Positions 9,185 to 18,905 of a stretch of 64,000 bases of DNA are shown one piece after another. The position numbers and the translations under genes were made by a program. Source of the stretch: Jejuia sp043557195 (GTDB taxonomy: Bacteria > Bacteroidota > Bacteroidia > Flavobacteriales > Flavobacteriaceae); assembly GCA_043557195.1 (NCBI GenBank), contig CP121314.1, forward strand, positions 1,240,001 to 1,304,000, given 5' to 3'. Positions within the stretch are counted from its first letter, which is position 1. Every line of letters begins with the position of its first letter. Below the pieces are notes generated by a model. That model saw only the letters and a program-made list of their open reading frames with translations, did no database searches and was not told the DNA's origin.

Positions 9185-12100
9185 TTAAAAAGAAACTTGT
9201 AAACCAAGTTGGAATGTTCTAGGTGTAGGATATGAACCCTCATCTACACCTGTATTGAATATACTACTATTTCCTGCTCCTCTACCATTTCGTCCTACTT
9301 CTGGATAATAGCCTTCATAATCCGTAATGGTAAATAGGTTTATAGCTGAAAGATAAAGTCTTACTTTTTCTAATTTAATCTTTTCCAAGACATTATCAGG
9401 TAAAGTGTACCCAATTTGGGCATTTCTAAGCCTAAAAAACGCACCATTTTCTAAATAAAAATCAGACATTCTACGATTAAAACCAGGGTCAGTACGTGTA
9501 TTTCTTGGAATATTCGAACCTGTATTACTGGCTGTCCACGCATTTAAGGCATCTGCCAAATAGTTTCCATCGGTATCAAAAAACCCGCGATATCGCATAC
9601 CATTTAACAATTCATTCCCAGAAACTCCATTAAAAAACAAACTTAAATCAAAGTTTTTATATTCTGCTGACAAATTGATACCATACTCAAATGTAGGAAT
9701 ACCAGACCCTAAAAACACCTGATCATCCGCGTCAATATCACCATCACCATCTACATCTTTAAATTTCAAATCTCCCGCTTGAGGGTTTCCTTGTTGATCA
9801 TTAGCTGCTGTTGCTTCAGCATCAGATTGATAAACGCCATCCGTTACATATCCATAAAAAGAAGCAATAGGCTGCCCAACATCTGTTCTCGTACTAAAAG
9901 TAGTATTAGAGGTAAATGAGCCAGCAAAAATTGGATTACTCCCGCCTAATGAAGTTACTTCATTCTTAAGCGTTGTAAAATTAACCGTAGCACTAAAACT
10001 TAAATCCCCAATTTGATCACGGTAATTGGCTAAGAATTCAAACCCTCTATTTTCTATGTTACCAGTATTTGCAGGTACGTTATTTCCTGTACCAGTTGTG
10101 AAAGTCAAAGGTGTTGCAAGTAGTATATCTTCAGTCTCTTTAATAAAGTAATCCATGGTTACATTTAATTTGTTTTGCAACGCATTAAATTCCAGACCAA
10201 CATTTGTGGTCTTTGTAGTCTCCCATGTAATGAATGGGTTAACACTTCTTGTAATGGCATAACCATTTACACGTGTATCATTAAAAACATAATCGCTAAA
10301 TAAATTTAAAACAGGATCTGTTTGATAAACTCCAACATTGTTAGAACCAATTTCACCATAGCCAACTCTAACCTTAATATTAGTAAGCGCATCGAAATCT
10401 TCCATAAACTTTTCATTACTTAAATTCCATGCTATGGCACCAGAAGGAAAAGACCCCCATCTTAGTCCATCTTTAAATAAAGAAGAACCATCGCGACGTA
10501 AAGTTGCAGTAATTACATATCTATCATCAAAGGTATAATTTAACCTACCAAAATAAGATTGAATAACCGAAGTATTATCAGATGAACTTGCATTTTGAAT
10601 TTCACCAGCAGAAACCACCCTCACTTCGTTAGTAGGGAAATTAATAGCAAAAGCCCCTAAACTCCTATTGTTATTTATCTGCTCAGTAGCACCTGCCACT
10701 AAATCTATAGTGTGCTTGTCAAAAGTTTTGTTATAATTTAACGTTGTTTCCACTAAGGTCGATAAAAAGTTATTATTATTCTCTGCCAGTTCAGAAGTTG
10801 CTCTATTGGTGCCGTCAAAAATCACTTGGTTGTCTGGGCTAAATCTATAATTATTATCTGCAAAACTCTCAACACCTAAATTTAACTTTGCACTTAGGCC
10901 GTCTATTATTTCAAAAGTTCCAGCTACATTACCCAAAATAGTATTTCTAGTAATAGTTCTATCTTCAAGTGCTGCAAGTGCTAATTCATTATTGATTGAA
11001 CCTGGTCCATAAAACCCCCCTAAAGAAAATCCTGTTATACCTCTGTCAGCTCTATCATCAGAACTCCACTCTCCAGCATCATTTCTTAACCTTACTGTAG
11101 GTATTAAATTTCTTTCTTTATTAAAATAACTATTAGGATTGTTCACTGTTCTGGTTAAACCAATAGTACTCTCTAATTTAAACCTGCCTTTAGTAAAACT
11201 TCCATTTGCCCTAACGGTTGTTCTTTTAAAATTAGAATATCTAACAATTCCCTCTTCATCATAGTCGTTAAAAGATAAACTGTAAAGTGTGTTTTCACTT
11301 CCTCCAGACAATCTAAAATTAATATTTTGAATTGCCGCAGTTCTTAAAGACTCTTCATAGAGATTGCTAGTATAATTTGGATCAAATTGTGTATCATTAG
11401 CAGGAAATCTAGCCTGACCATCGTTATCATTTGCTTGATTCACAATATCTGCATACTGTCTCGCATTTGCCCAATCAATAGTGTTTACTACATTTTGTAC
11501 CCCATAACTAGCATCAAGCTCTATATTTATTTTACCTCTTGTTCCCTTTTTTGTTGTTATGATTACTACACCATTCGCCGCTCGAGAACCATAAATAGCT
11601 AGAGCTGAGGCATCCTTTAATACAGAAACAGCCTCAATATCTGATGGGTTAACACTTGCCATACTATTCGTGATCATTCCATCTATAACAAAAAGAGGCG
11701 CAACATTTGAAAATGAAGAAGCCCCCCTAATTACGATATTAGATCCCGAACCTGGCGCACCACCAGAAGACTGTACACTTACACCAGCAACTCTACCCTG
11801 TAACGCTTGAGATGCATCGGTAAAGGTAAATTGATCAATGTCTTTTCCGCTTACTGAGCCAACTGCTCCAGTTACGTCTGATTTCTTTTGGGTACCATAA
11901 CCAACGATAACCACTTCATCAAGACTCTCTAAGTCTTGTTTTAAAGTAATTTTAATTGTGGTGGCGGAACCGACGTTTACTTCTTGGGTGGCGTACCCAA
12001 TGTAAGATGCCACAAGCACATCTCCACTTTTTGCAGAAATACTAAAATTACCGTCAAAATCGGATACTGCTCCAGTTGATGTTCCTTTCACAAGTATGTT

Positions 12101-12244
12101 AACTCCAGGAATACCTATTCCACTTTCGTCAACAACTGTACCTGTAATGTTTTGAGCACTTAAAGTCTGCATACTAAGCATCGATAAAAACGCCAATAGC
12201 AAAGCGCTACTTTTTAAAAACCTAAAAAATAGTTTTTTTCTCAT
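9185..12244 (-). CDS. SusC/RagA family TonB-dependent transporter
   Basis: Outer-membrane pore that imports glycan fragments with SusD, powered by TonB. The start at 12244 (MRKKLFFRFLKSSALLLAF) gives a clean signal peptide ending at LSAQ; a longer frame from 12301 adds 19 residues without a signal and is less likely. In the 1019-residue form, residues about 31-108 are a carboxypeptidase-D-like regulatory domain (GTVVDESGIGIPGVNILVKG), about 125-240 the plug (ALQGRVAGVSVQ, IVIRGASSF, LYGSRAANGVV-type motif seen here as AIYGSRAANGVV), and the rest a beta-barrel ending in an aromatic-type terminus (QLGLQVSF). A SusC/RagA signature (GYGTQKKSDVTGAV) lies between regulatory domain and plug. It precedes susD and follows the large FG-GAP lipoprotein gene by about 220 nt. 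Confidence 0.97.
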   Translation of the reverse strand: MRKKLFFRFLKSSALLLAFLSMLSMQTLSAQNITGTVVDESGIGIPGVNILVKGTSTGAVSDFDGNFSISAKSGDVLVASYIGYATQEVNVGSATTIKITLKQDLESLDEVVIVGYGTQKKSDVTGAVGSVSGKDIDQFTFTDASQALQGRVAGVSVQSSGGAPGSGSNIVIRGASSFSNVAPLFVIDGMITNSMASVNPSDIEAVSVLKDASALAIYGSRAANGVVIITTKKGTRGKINIELDASYGVQNVVNTIDWANARQYADIVNQANDNDGQARFPANDTQFDPNYTSNLYEESLRTAAIQNINFRLSGGSENTLYSLSFNDYDEEGIVRYSNFKRTTVRANGSFTKGRFKLESTIGLTRTVNNPNSYFNKERNLIPTVRLRNDAGEWSSDDRADRGITGFSLGGFYGPGSINNELALAALEDRTITRNTILGNVAGTFEIIDGLSAKLNLGVESFADNNYRFSPDNQVIFDGTNRATSELAENNNNFLSTLVETTLNYNKTFDKHTIDLVAGATEQINNNRSLGAFAINFPTNEVRVVSAGEIQNASSSDNTSVIQSYFGRLNYTFDDRYVITATLRRDGSSLFKDGLRWGSFPSGAIAWNLSNEKFMEDFDALTNIKVRVGYGEIGSNNVGVYQTDPVLNLFSDYVFNDTRVNGYAITRSVNPFITWETTKTTNVGLEFNALQNKLNVTMDYFIKETEDILLATPLTFTTGTGNNVPANTGNIENRGFEFLANYRDQIGDLSFSATVNFTTLKNEVTSLGGSNPIFAGSFTSNTTFSTRTDVGQPIASFYGYVTDGVYQSDAEATAANDQQGNPQAGDLKFKDVDGDGDIDADDQVFLGSGIPTFEYGINLSAEYKNFDLSLFFNGVSGNELLNGMRYRGFFDTDGNYLADALNAWTASNTGSNIPRNTRTDPGFNRRMSDFYLENGAFFRLRNAQIGYTLPDNVLEKIKLEKVRLYLSAINLFTITDYEGYYPEVGRNGRGAGNSSIFNTGVDEGSYPTPRTFQLGLQVSF

Positions 12245-12465
12245 AAAGTTTAAGTTTAATGAATTTAGTTTGAAATTAATTGGTTGGCCAGTTCTCGACA
12301 AGCCTTTTCAAAGTAACCGATTTAAACAATCTTTGGCTGGGAATATCGTGTCAAATTTTAGGAATACGCATTCAAACAACAGTAATAATAGGGTTTTAAC
12401 AAAAAACAAGTTTTAAGATTATAAAAATGATAAAATCTAATAAATTTCGTTCAATTACCGTTAAA

Positions 12466-15400
12466 TCACTTCTTATCTACTTGAAAGAGTTTCAAAGTAT
12501 CATTGTTTGTAGCGAATAAAAAGGAGAGTCTTTTTTCTTTTCCGATGTGAATTGGGAGAATATCTTTAATTTCACCTTTGAGAAACAATCCCGTAACGTT
12601 TGAAGTAAGCACATCTGGATTAGTATTAGGTTTTGTTGATAAAACTAAACCATAATCAGAATCATTTCTTGGGGTTTCAACTTCTGATTGGTATAAATTT
12701 CCTCCTGATAGAATTTCAGACATACCATCTTTATCAAAATCAAATACCTGTATAGCATTTATAGACGAAAACTGTGCTCTAACAGGTAATTCATGTATCC
12801 TAAATTTACCATTTCCCCTATTTTCTATCCAAGAATTCGCAAAAGTATTTGCTTTGTAATGCAAAGATTTATCTAGCATCGCCTGACCGTAAATATCTGA
12901 TAAGGTTGCCTCAGCGAAAAGCTCAAAAGTTTGAAAACGTTGTTTTATAGCAGGTACTTGTTGTGATGAACATTCTCTTCCCCTTAATGGTAACAGTACT
13001 CCTTTCTTTTTATAACTTAATACAATATCCATCGTACCATTTTCATCAAAATCGTTAGCATATATTTCAAATGGTGCTTTTTCTTTTGCTTTATATTTAT
13101 AGTTTAATCCTAAATTTCCGGCTACATAATCCATATCTCCATCATTGTCATAATCCACTTTTTGTAAACTATACCACCAACCCGTTTTATCTTCTAAACC
13201 CAATTGTTTGGTAACTTCATCAAAACCGTTACCTGTATTTTTAAAAAACCTAATTGGCATCCATTCACCAGTGATAATTAAATCAATTTTACCATCGTTA
13301 TCAAAATCATCCCATAGGGCGTCAGTTACCAATCCTGCTTCGGTTAATTCTGGTAAAATATCTTTTGTAACATCTGAAAAATAGACCGATTCATCTTTTC
13401 CTCCTTCATTTTTAAGAATATAACTTTGGGCCGGAAAAGGGTATTTACCTGGAATTATTCTACCTCCTACTAATACATCTAAATCGCCATCGTTATCATA
13501 ATCTGATGCTGTAACAGCCTGACCACTAACACCTATAGACGGCAAAGCCTTTGAGGATTTTATAAAACCATCAGTTGTATTTATGTAAAGCCTATCTTGG
13601 TAATAATTAGTGGGCATTAAGGGATCATTTCCTCCGCTAACAACATATAAATCTAAATCTGAGTCATTATCAACATCTAACAATAACGCCCCTGTATCTT
13701 CATTTTGTGCATCCATTTCCCAAGGTCCATTCAAAATTTCAAAAGTCCCATCAGCTTTTTGCATGTACATTTTTGAACTGCTGCCAGCTCCATTTCCAAT
13801 AAAAAAATCTTCTAAACCATCATTGTTAACATCTCCCACCGCAAGAGCTGGTCCCATTTGAGAATTTTTATGAGGTAACAACGGTTCCCGAGCATAATCG
13901 TCATAAACATCTTCAGTATGTTTGAAATTAACACCTGATAATGATGTTATATCCTCAAACAAGAAAGCTTCTTTTGGCTTAACTTCATTGTGTATCGCAT
14001 CTTTATAATTACACGTAATTAGTTGATTTGATTTAATATTGGTAAATATTTCCTTTTTGCCATCAGGCCAAATAACGCTTAATGAGTCAATAGTTTCAGT
14101 TGCACCTATTCCAAAATGCAATATTGGTTCAACACTAGACTGAAAACCTCTAGTTAGTGTAAGTTCTTGAAATTGTTGTTCCGCACCCGAAGCAACCATT
14201 ACTTTAGCACCTAATCCTAATATATTACTCTCGGAACCATTCAGTTTTACTTTTACATAGTTATTACCACTTTCATTACAGTTATTCTGAAATAATGAAG
14301 CATCATCGCCCAAATTATTCAATACAATATCTAAATCTCCATCATTATCCAAATCACCATAAGACACACCATTTGAAAATCCTTTATAACTTATATTCCA
14401 AATGTCGTTGGCTTTTGTAAATTTATAATTCCCTTCATTCTTAAACACATAGTTATCCAATGGCGTACTAGGATATTGTTTATAATCTATTTCTTTATTC
14501 AAATCGGCAAAACTGGTAGTATTGGTTCTTTTATTAACATCATTGTTATTCACATCCCGCTTCATACCATTAGTAACAATAATATCTTTTAAACCATCAT
14601 TATTAAAATCTGCAAACAACGTTCCCCAACTCCAATCGGTAGTTGCCAAACCTGTCAATCTTGATATATCACTAAAAAAAGGCACCCCATTTTTGTTAAT
14701 GCCATTGTTAACTTGTAGTGTATTTTGCATGTATTGGTAGTGCAACCCTAAATCGACAGCTTCATAAAACGACTCTGGATTCATACTAGCCATATTTGTT
14801 TTGGCTCGTTTATAATCTTCAGGTGTCATATCCAACTGCACTAAATCAAGTAGGTTATCATTATTAAAATCTGCTACGTCAATCCCCATACCAAACATGG
14901 CTGTATGATTAGTGGCTTCTTGAATAACTTCTTTAAAAGTACCGTCACCGTTATTTAAATAAAAGTAATCAGGCACGTTAAAATCATTCGACAGGTATAA
15001 ATCTTGAAATCCGTCATTATTAAAATCTGAAGCAACAATACCTAAAGTCATTCCAAAATTTTGTACTCCAGATTGTGCCGTAACATCAGTAAAGGTGTTA
15101 TCTCCATTGTTTTTATAAAGATGTCCTGAATCCTCTAGCTTGTTGTCCTGCATTTTTTTATGGTAAAACCTGTTTCCCATACTTACAGGTACTACTGGAT
15201 AATTGGCCACAAAAACGTCTTGATACCCATCATTATTATAATCGAAAAACGTAGCTTGGATTGAAGCTGTATCATCGTCTAGCCCATATTCTTCTGCCTT
15301 TTCAGAAAAGGTATTATCCTTGTTATTTATAAAAAGTTGATTTTTTGTAGTTCCAAAAATTCCTGAGACAGAAACGTAGATATCTAACCATCCATCTGCA

Positions 15401-15774
15401 TCAACATCAGCCATAGTTACACCAGTATACCATCTATCATCACCATTAACCCCAGCGCTCTCTGAAATATCTTCAAACTGCATATTACCTTTATTGAGGT
15501 AGAGTTTGTTTTCAGACATATTACCTGTGAAATACACATCAGATAACCCGTCGTTGTTTATATCTCCAATAGCAACACCTCCACCCATATACATGTAAGG
15601 AAATGTAAAATAGTTTAAAGTATCATTCTCTATTATGTTATTTGAAAAGCTTATCCCTGATTCTTGTTTGGTAAATTGTTTAAAAGAAGTTGTATTTAGC
15701 TTCTGATTTTTATTTTCTTTTTCACAACCAAAAATGACAAGAATTGACACTAAACAAAGTAATATATTCTTCAT
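12466..15774 (-). CDS. Very large FG-GAP/VCBS, ASPIC-UnbV lipoprotein (about 1100 residues)
   Basis: The start at 15774 (MKNILLCLVSILVIFGC) gives a lipoprotein signal with lipobox Cys near residue 17; the ATG at 15795 adds seven residues ahead of it. Counting through, at least 14 calcium-motif repeats are present, such as DINNDGLSD, DVDADGWLD, DYNNDGYQD, DLDNDGDLD, DVDNDSDLD and DFDNDGKID. They fall in two arrays separated by a UnbV-like segment (about residues 500-580, LGLGAKVMV, LHFGIGATE, LSVIWPDG). The second array carries the conserved part shared with the truncated gene at the left edge (GNLGLNYKYKAKEKAPFEI, RGRECSSQQVP). It stands between the sulfatase fusion and susC on the same strand, so it probably works at the cell surface with SusCD, perhaps in substrate capture. 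That role is inferred; no catalytic motif is visible. Confidence 0.93.
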   Translation of the reverse strand: MKNILLCLVSILVIFGCEKENKNQKLNTTSFKQFTKQESGISFSNNIIENDTLNYFTFPYMYMGGGVAIGDINNDGLSDVYFTGNMSENKLYLNKGNMQFEDISESAGVNGDDRWYTGVTMADVDADGWLDIYVSVSGIFGTTKNQLFINNKDNTFSEKAEEYGLDDDTASIQATFFDYNNDGYQDVFVANYPVVPVSMGNRFYHKKMQDNKLEDSGHLYKNNGDNTFTDVTAQSGVQNFGMTLGIVASDFNNDGFQDLYLSNDFNVPDYFYLNNGDGTFKEVIQEATNHTAMFGMGIDVADFNNDNLLDLVQLDMTPEDYKRAKTNMASMNPESFYEAVDLGLHYQYMQNTLQVNNGINKNGVPFFSDISRLTGLATTDWSWGTLFADFNNDGLKDIIVTNGMKRDVNNNDVNKRTNTTSFADLNKEIDYKQYPSTPLDNYVFKNEGNYKFTKANDIWNISYKGFSNGVSYGDLDNDGDLDIVLNNLGDDASLFQNNCNESGNNYVKVKLNGSESNILGLGAKVMVASGAEQQFQELTLTRGFQSSVEPILHFGIGATETIDSLSVIWPDGKKEIFTNIKSNQLITCNYKDAIHNEVKPKEAFLFEDITSLSGVNFKHTEDVYDDYAREPLLPHKNSQMGPALAVGDVNNDGLEDFFIGNGAGSSSKMYMQKADGTFEILNGPWEMDAQNEDTGALLLDVDNDSDLDLYVVSGGNDPLMPTNYYQDRLYINTTDGFIKSSKALPSIGVSGQAVTASDYDNDGDLDVLVGGRIIPGKYPFPAQSYILKNEGGKDESVYFSDVTKDILPELTEAGLVTDALWDDFDNDGKIDLIITGEWMPIRFFKNTGNGFDEVTKQLGLEDKTGWWYSLQKVDYDNDGDMDYVAGNLGLNYKYKAKEKAPFEIYANDFDENGTMDIVLSYKKKGVLLPLRGRECSSQQVPAIKQRFQTFELFAEATLSDIYGQAMLDKSLHYKANTFANSWIENRGNGKFRIHELPVRAQFSSINAIQVFDFDKDGMSEILSGGNLYQSEVETPRNDSDYGLVLSTKPNTNPDVLTSNVTGLFLKGEIKDILPIHIGKEKRLSFLFATNNDTLKLFQVDKK

Positions 15775-15804
15775 GTAGTAAAGTTTAGTTTGCATATAAA
15801 TGTA

Positions 15805-18123
15805 CTATAACTCTGGATTTAATTCAACCCGAAGCAAATAATCATCGGCGGTTATGAATAAATATTTCCAATCTTCAGTAAATTCACAATTCCCGGTAGA
15901 TCTACTAGTATTTATTGTGCCTACATGCTTGCCTTCTGGAGTAATTATGAGAATGCCATCACCAGCTGCAACAAAGATATTTCCATCTTTGTCCAACTTA
16001 ATGCCATCTGGATTTTGTTTAAAAATGCTATTGCTGATGATAGTAGCTGGATCAAAAAATATTCTTTTATTCTCAACAACACCTTCTTTAACAATATCGT
16101 AAGCCCAAATAATAGGTCTTGTAATGTTAGACTCAGCAACATATAAAGTTTTCCCGTCATGAGAGACCACTACACCATTGGGTTTAGCAAGATTTCCATC
16201 AATTAACGAAATTTCTCCAGATGTATTAAAAAAATAGACACCGTTACGTCCTATTTCACCTAAATCACCTTTAGGAAGTCCATATGGGGGGTCAGTGAAA
16301 TACATGTTTCCTCTTTTATCAAATGCAAGGTCATTAGGAGAATTGAATTTTTTACCTTTATATCCAGAAATAACAGGCTCGAAAACTGGATTTGTTGAAT
16401 TCTCAATACTTGCTAACTTACTAACAACTCTATCTCCATGCTGACATAATATCAAATCGCCGTCTTTATTTAAAGCTAAGCCATTTGAACCTTTACCACC
16501 TTCCCGAGGTTCAGTTCCTGTGTAACCAGATGGTGTTAAATATATGCTTAACCCTTCTTTTTCGCTCCATTGGTAAACTTTATTTTCGGGTACATCCGAA
16601 AATAATAATTTTTGTTCTCTAGGTAACCAAACAGGGCCTTCTGACCAATTAAAACCTCTTGCCACAAGTTGTATTTTAACATTCTTGGAAATAATACTAT
16701 CAATAGTTGGATCGAACCGTTCTACAAAACCAAAATTTGGATACTTATTTAGCGAATCTAATATAGTTTTGAATTTGGCATGTAATATCCTTTCAGTTTC
16801 TGAAAAGTCATTCTTATCTAAGTTATTTTTCTCTAATAGGTCCTTATTTGTATTATAAAATTGCCCATCACTATACAATTTATAATTTGAATTGAAAACA
16901 AACTCATCAAGATTAAAATACTCCTTTCCTATACCTGGCGTAGGATTATAACCAATATACACCCAATCCCTCCTACTAGAAGTTTCACCATTTAATGCGG
17001 GCAAAAAACTTTGACCGTCTGTTTGAAAATCATCGAAAGAATCAACTTTAGCTACATCGAGAATTGTAGGTAAAAAATCTACCGCACTTACGTACTCATC
17101 TGTTTTTGTTCCTTCACCAATTTTACCTGTCCAATTAGCAATTAAAGGCACTTTTATACCAGACTCTATGGTTAAACCTTTACCGCCTTTATATGGCTTT
17201 CCGTCTAAAAGAGATGTTATTTTTTGATGCGTGCCGTTATCTGAATAAAATAAAATAAGTGTTTCCTCCCTAAGACCTTTTTCATCTAAATTTTGAATAA
17301 TTTTACCAACGACTTTATCCATATATTCTACCATATCTCCAAAATGTTTTGGATGGTTTTCAAACCGCATTTTATATTCAGACCATTCTTCGCCCTCGGG
17401 AGTTGGCGAGAATGGATCATGAGTTAAAGCCATTGGATAATAGACAAAAAATGGTTTATCGTCCTTTTTACTTACAAATTCATTTAAATAATCTGCAAAT
17501 AAATCAGGCCCATATTTATCTTTTACATCTTTAACAAAAGTCCCATTTTGTAATATCTTGGGATTAGGATATCTAGAACCTTTGTCTTCTTGATGACCTG
17601 TATGCCAAAGACAATATTCATCAAACCCTGCATTCTCTACTTTCATGCCTGAGCCCCTTCTTTCATTGGCTCCAGGATACCCTATTGTATCATAACTTTG
17701 TAATTGCCATTTTCCGACAATGCAAGTTCTGTAGCCAGCATCCTGCATTAAATGCCCAAAAGTTTTTTCGTTTGGATCTAGAATTCCAAATGCTTTCCAA
17801 TTTCTGAAGTTATACTTTCCAGTCATTAATTCAACTCGTGTAGGTGTGCATAAAGGTTGGGCATAGGCGTTATTAAACTGCATACCTGTTTTAGAAAGTT
17901 TGTTAATATTAGGAGTTTTATAAGATTTACCCCCATAACTCTCAATACATTCAAACCCCAAATCATCGGCCATTATTAAAATGATATTGGGCTGCTTTAC
18001 TGTGGATTTATCTTTAGAAGATTGACAGCTTGTAATAGCTAATATTGAAATCAACGAAAAAGTCGTAAACGCGACTTTAAGAATATTTTCTAATTGAAGA
18101 CTTCTTAATTGAGTTAATTTCAT
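15805..18123 (-). CDS. Sulfatase fused to SMP-30/gluconolactonase domain, lipoprotein
   Basis: 772 residues with two enzyme domains. The lipobox Cys is residue 33 (LAITSC). Residues about 43-465 are a type I sulfatase: metal Asp pair at 53-54 (ADDLG), the formylglycine motif at 92-96 (CTPTR, cysteine type, followed by MTG), metal-site Asp-Asn at 295-296 (YSDNGTH) and a basic GGKG loop near 313. Such enzymes hydrolyse sulfate esters on glycans after an anaerobic-SME-type or FGE maturation. Residues about 482-770 are an SMP-30/gluconolactonase/LRE propeller: SEGPVW near 494-499, SNGLA near 546, SPNDLAF near 595-601 and NPDGIKLD further on, matching the usual Glu/Asn/Asp metal ligands. It could open a sugar lactone. 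The reading frame is continuous between domains. Desulfation followed by lactone opening in one surface protein is inference. Confidence 0.93.
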   Translation of the reverse strand: MKLTQLRSLQLENILKVAFTTFSLISILAITSCQSSKDKSTVKQPNIILIMADDLGFECIESYGGKSYKTPNINKLSKTGMQFNNAYAQPLCTPTRVELMTGKYNFRNWKAFGILDPNEKTFGHLMQDAGYRTCIVGKWQLQSYDTIGYPGANERRGSGMKVENAGFDEYCLWHTGHQEDKGSRYPNPKILQNGTFVKDVKDKYGPDLFADYLNEFVSKKDDKPFFVYYPMALTHDPFSPTPEGEEWSEYKMRFENHPKHFGDMVEYMDKVVGKIIQNLDEKGLREETLILFYSDNGTHQKITSLLDGKPYKGGKGLTIESGIKVPLIANWTGKIGEGTKTDEYVSAVDFLPTILDVAKVDSFDDFQTDGQSFLPALNGETSSRRDWVYIGYNPTPGIGKEYFNLDEFVFNSNYKLYSDGQFYNTNKDLLEKNNLDKNDFSETERILHAKFKTILDSLNKYPNFGFVERFDPTIDSIISKNVKIQLVARGFNWSEGPVWLPREQKLLFSDVPENKVYQWSEKEGLSIYLTPSGYTGTEPREGGKGSNGLALNKDGDLILCQHGDRVVSKLASIENSTNPVFEPVISGYKGKKFNSPNDLAFDKRGNMYFTDPPYGLPKGDLGEIGRNGVYFFNTSGEISLIDGNLAKPNGVVVSHDGKTLYVAESNITRPIIWAYDIVKEGVVENKRIFFDPATIISNSIFKQNPDGIKLDKDGNIFVAAGDGILIITPEGKHVGTINTSRSTGNCEFTEDWKYLFITADDYLLRVELNPEL

Positions 18124-18248
18124 GGAATTAAAAATAGAATAATCTTGATGATAATGAAACTTTGAATAATGTATATACTGTTCAATACTTTGGATATTCT
18201 ATTCAAAATAAACTTATAGAGATTTAGGAATGAAAAATACAAGAATCT

Positions 18249-18893
18249 CTAAACACTTTTAATTATATTTTTTATTTCATTTATAAAGTTCGCCGCATTT
18301 CTTTTAATTTCTATAAGACCATGGTCTTTTTCAATGGGTTCTTTTAAAACACTAGCTATTCCAATGCCTTGAGCTCCTGCTGCAAACCAGTTAGATATAT
18401 CCTTAAGTTCAATACCACCAACAGCTAGCAGTTTTACTTTATCAAGTGGCGCTTTTATAGATTTAAAATACGGAATCCCCATGATATCTGCTGGAAAGAG
18501 TTTTACAAAATCGGCACCCGCTTCCCAAGCTTCACAAACTTCTGTTGGTGTTAAAGCCCCCATTAAGATGGGTACATCATGCTCATGAGCTATACCAATA
18601 AGTTCTATATTGGTGTTAGGCGTTACCAAAAATTGAGCTCCCGCCTTAATAGCCTCTTTTGCTATTTTGGTATTTGTAACCGTACCTGCTCCTATTAATA
18701 CATTTGAATGTTTTTTACGTGCATCAGAAATTTCTAAAGTATAATTTGGTGTATTAGATGTTATCTCCATCACCTTAGCTCCCCCAGAAATTAAACTTGA
18801 AATTACAGATTGTGTTTTGGTATGGTCTTTTAATCTAGTAACAAAAACCAGTTTTTCCTCCTCAATGATTTTAACTATTTCCTTTCTGGTCAT
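18249..18893 (-). CDS. eda: Bifunctional KDPG/KHG-type (2-keto-3-deoxy-6-phosphogluconate/galactonate) aldolase
   Basis: 214 residues, normal for class I KDPG aldolases. It splits a 2-keto-3-deoxy sugar-acid phosphate into pyruvate and glyceraldehyde 3-phosphate in the cytoplasm. The Schiff-base lysine is K131 in FVKLFPAD, the catalytic glutamate E43 in MEITSNTP, and the phosphate-binding glycine segment is LLAVGGIE. GAGTVTN and VTPNTN are also family motifs. The gene starts 12 nt after the stop of the upstream dehydratase gene, so both belong to one transcript. Together with the dehydratase it forms a De Ley-Doudoroff or Entner-Doudoroff-like tail. The 2-keto-3-deoxy sugar-acid kinase that should stand between them is not in the window. 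The exact stereochemistry of the substrate cannot be told from sequence. Confidence 0.9.
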   Translation of the reverse strand: MTRKEIVKIIEEEKLVFVTRLKDHTKTQSVISSLISGGAKVMEITSNTPNYTLEISDARKKHSNVLIGAGTVTNTKIAKEAIKAGAQFLVTPNTNIELIGIAHEHDVPILMGALTPTEVCEAWEAGADFVKLFPADIMGIPYFKSIKAPLDKVKLLAVGGIELKDISNWFAAGAQGIGIASVLKEPIEKDHGLIEIKRNAANFINEIKNIIKSV

Positions 18894-18905
18894 GAATTAT
18901 AAACA

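Noticed and set aside
12245..12465. A SusC promoter in the 220-bp gap
   Set aside because: Several partial TAnnTTTG-like sites exist (near 12309 and 12352), but none has full match plus a correctly spaced -33 element.
18217..18251. TAGAGATT/AATCTCTA inverted repeat as a terminator after the aldolase gene
   Set aside because: It overlaps the stop codon and has no T run; it could be a weak processing site, but evidence is too thin.
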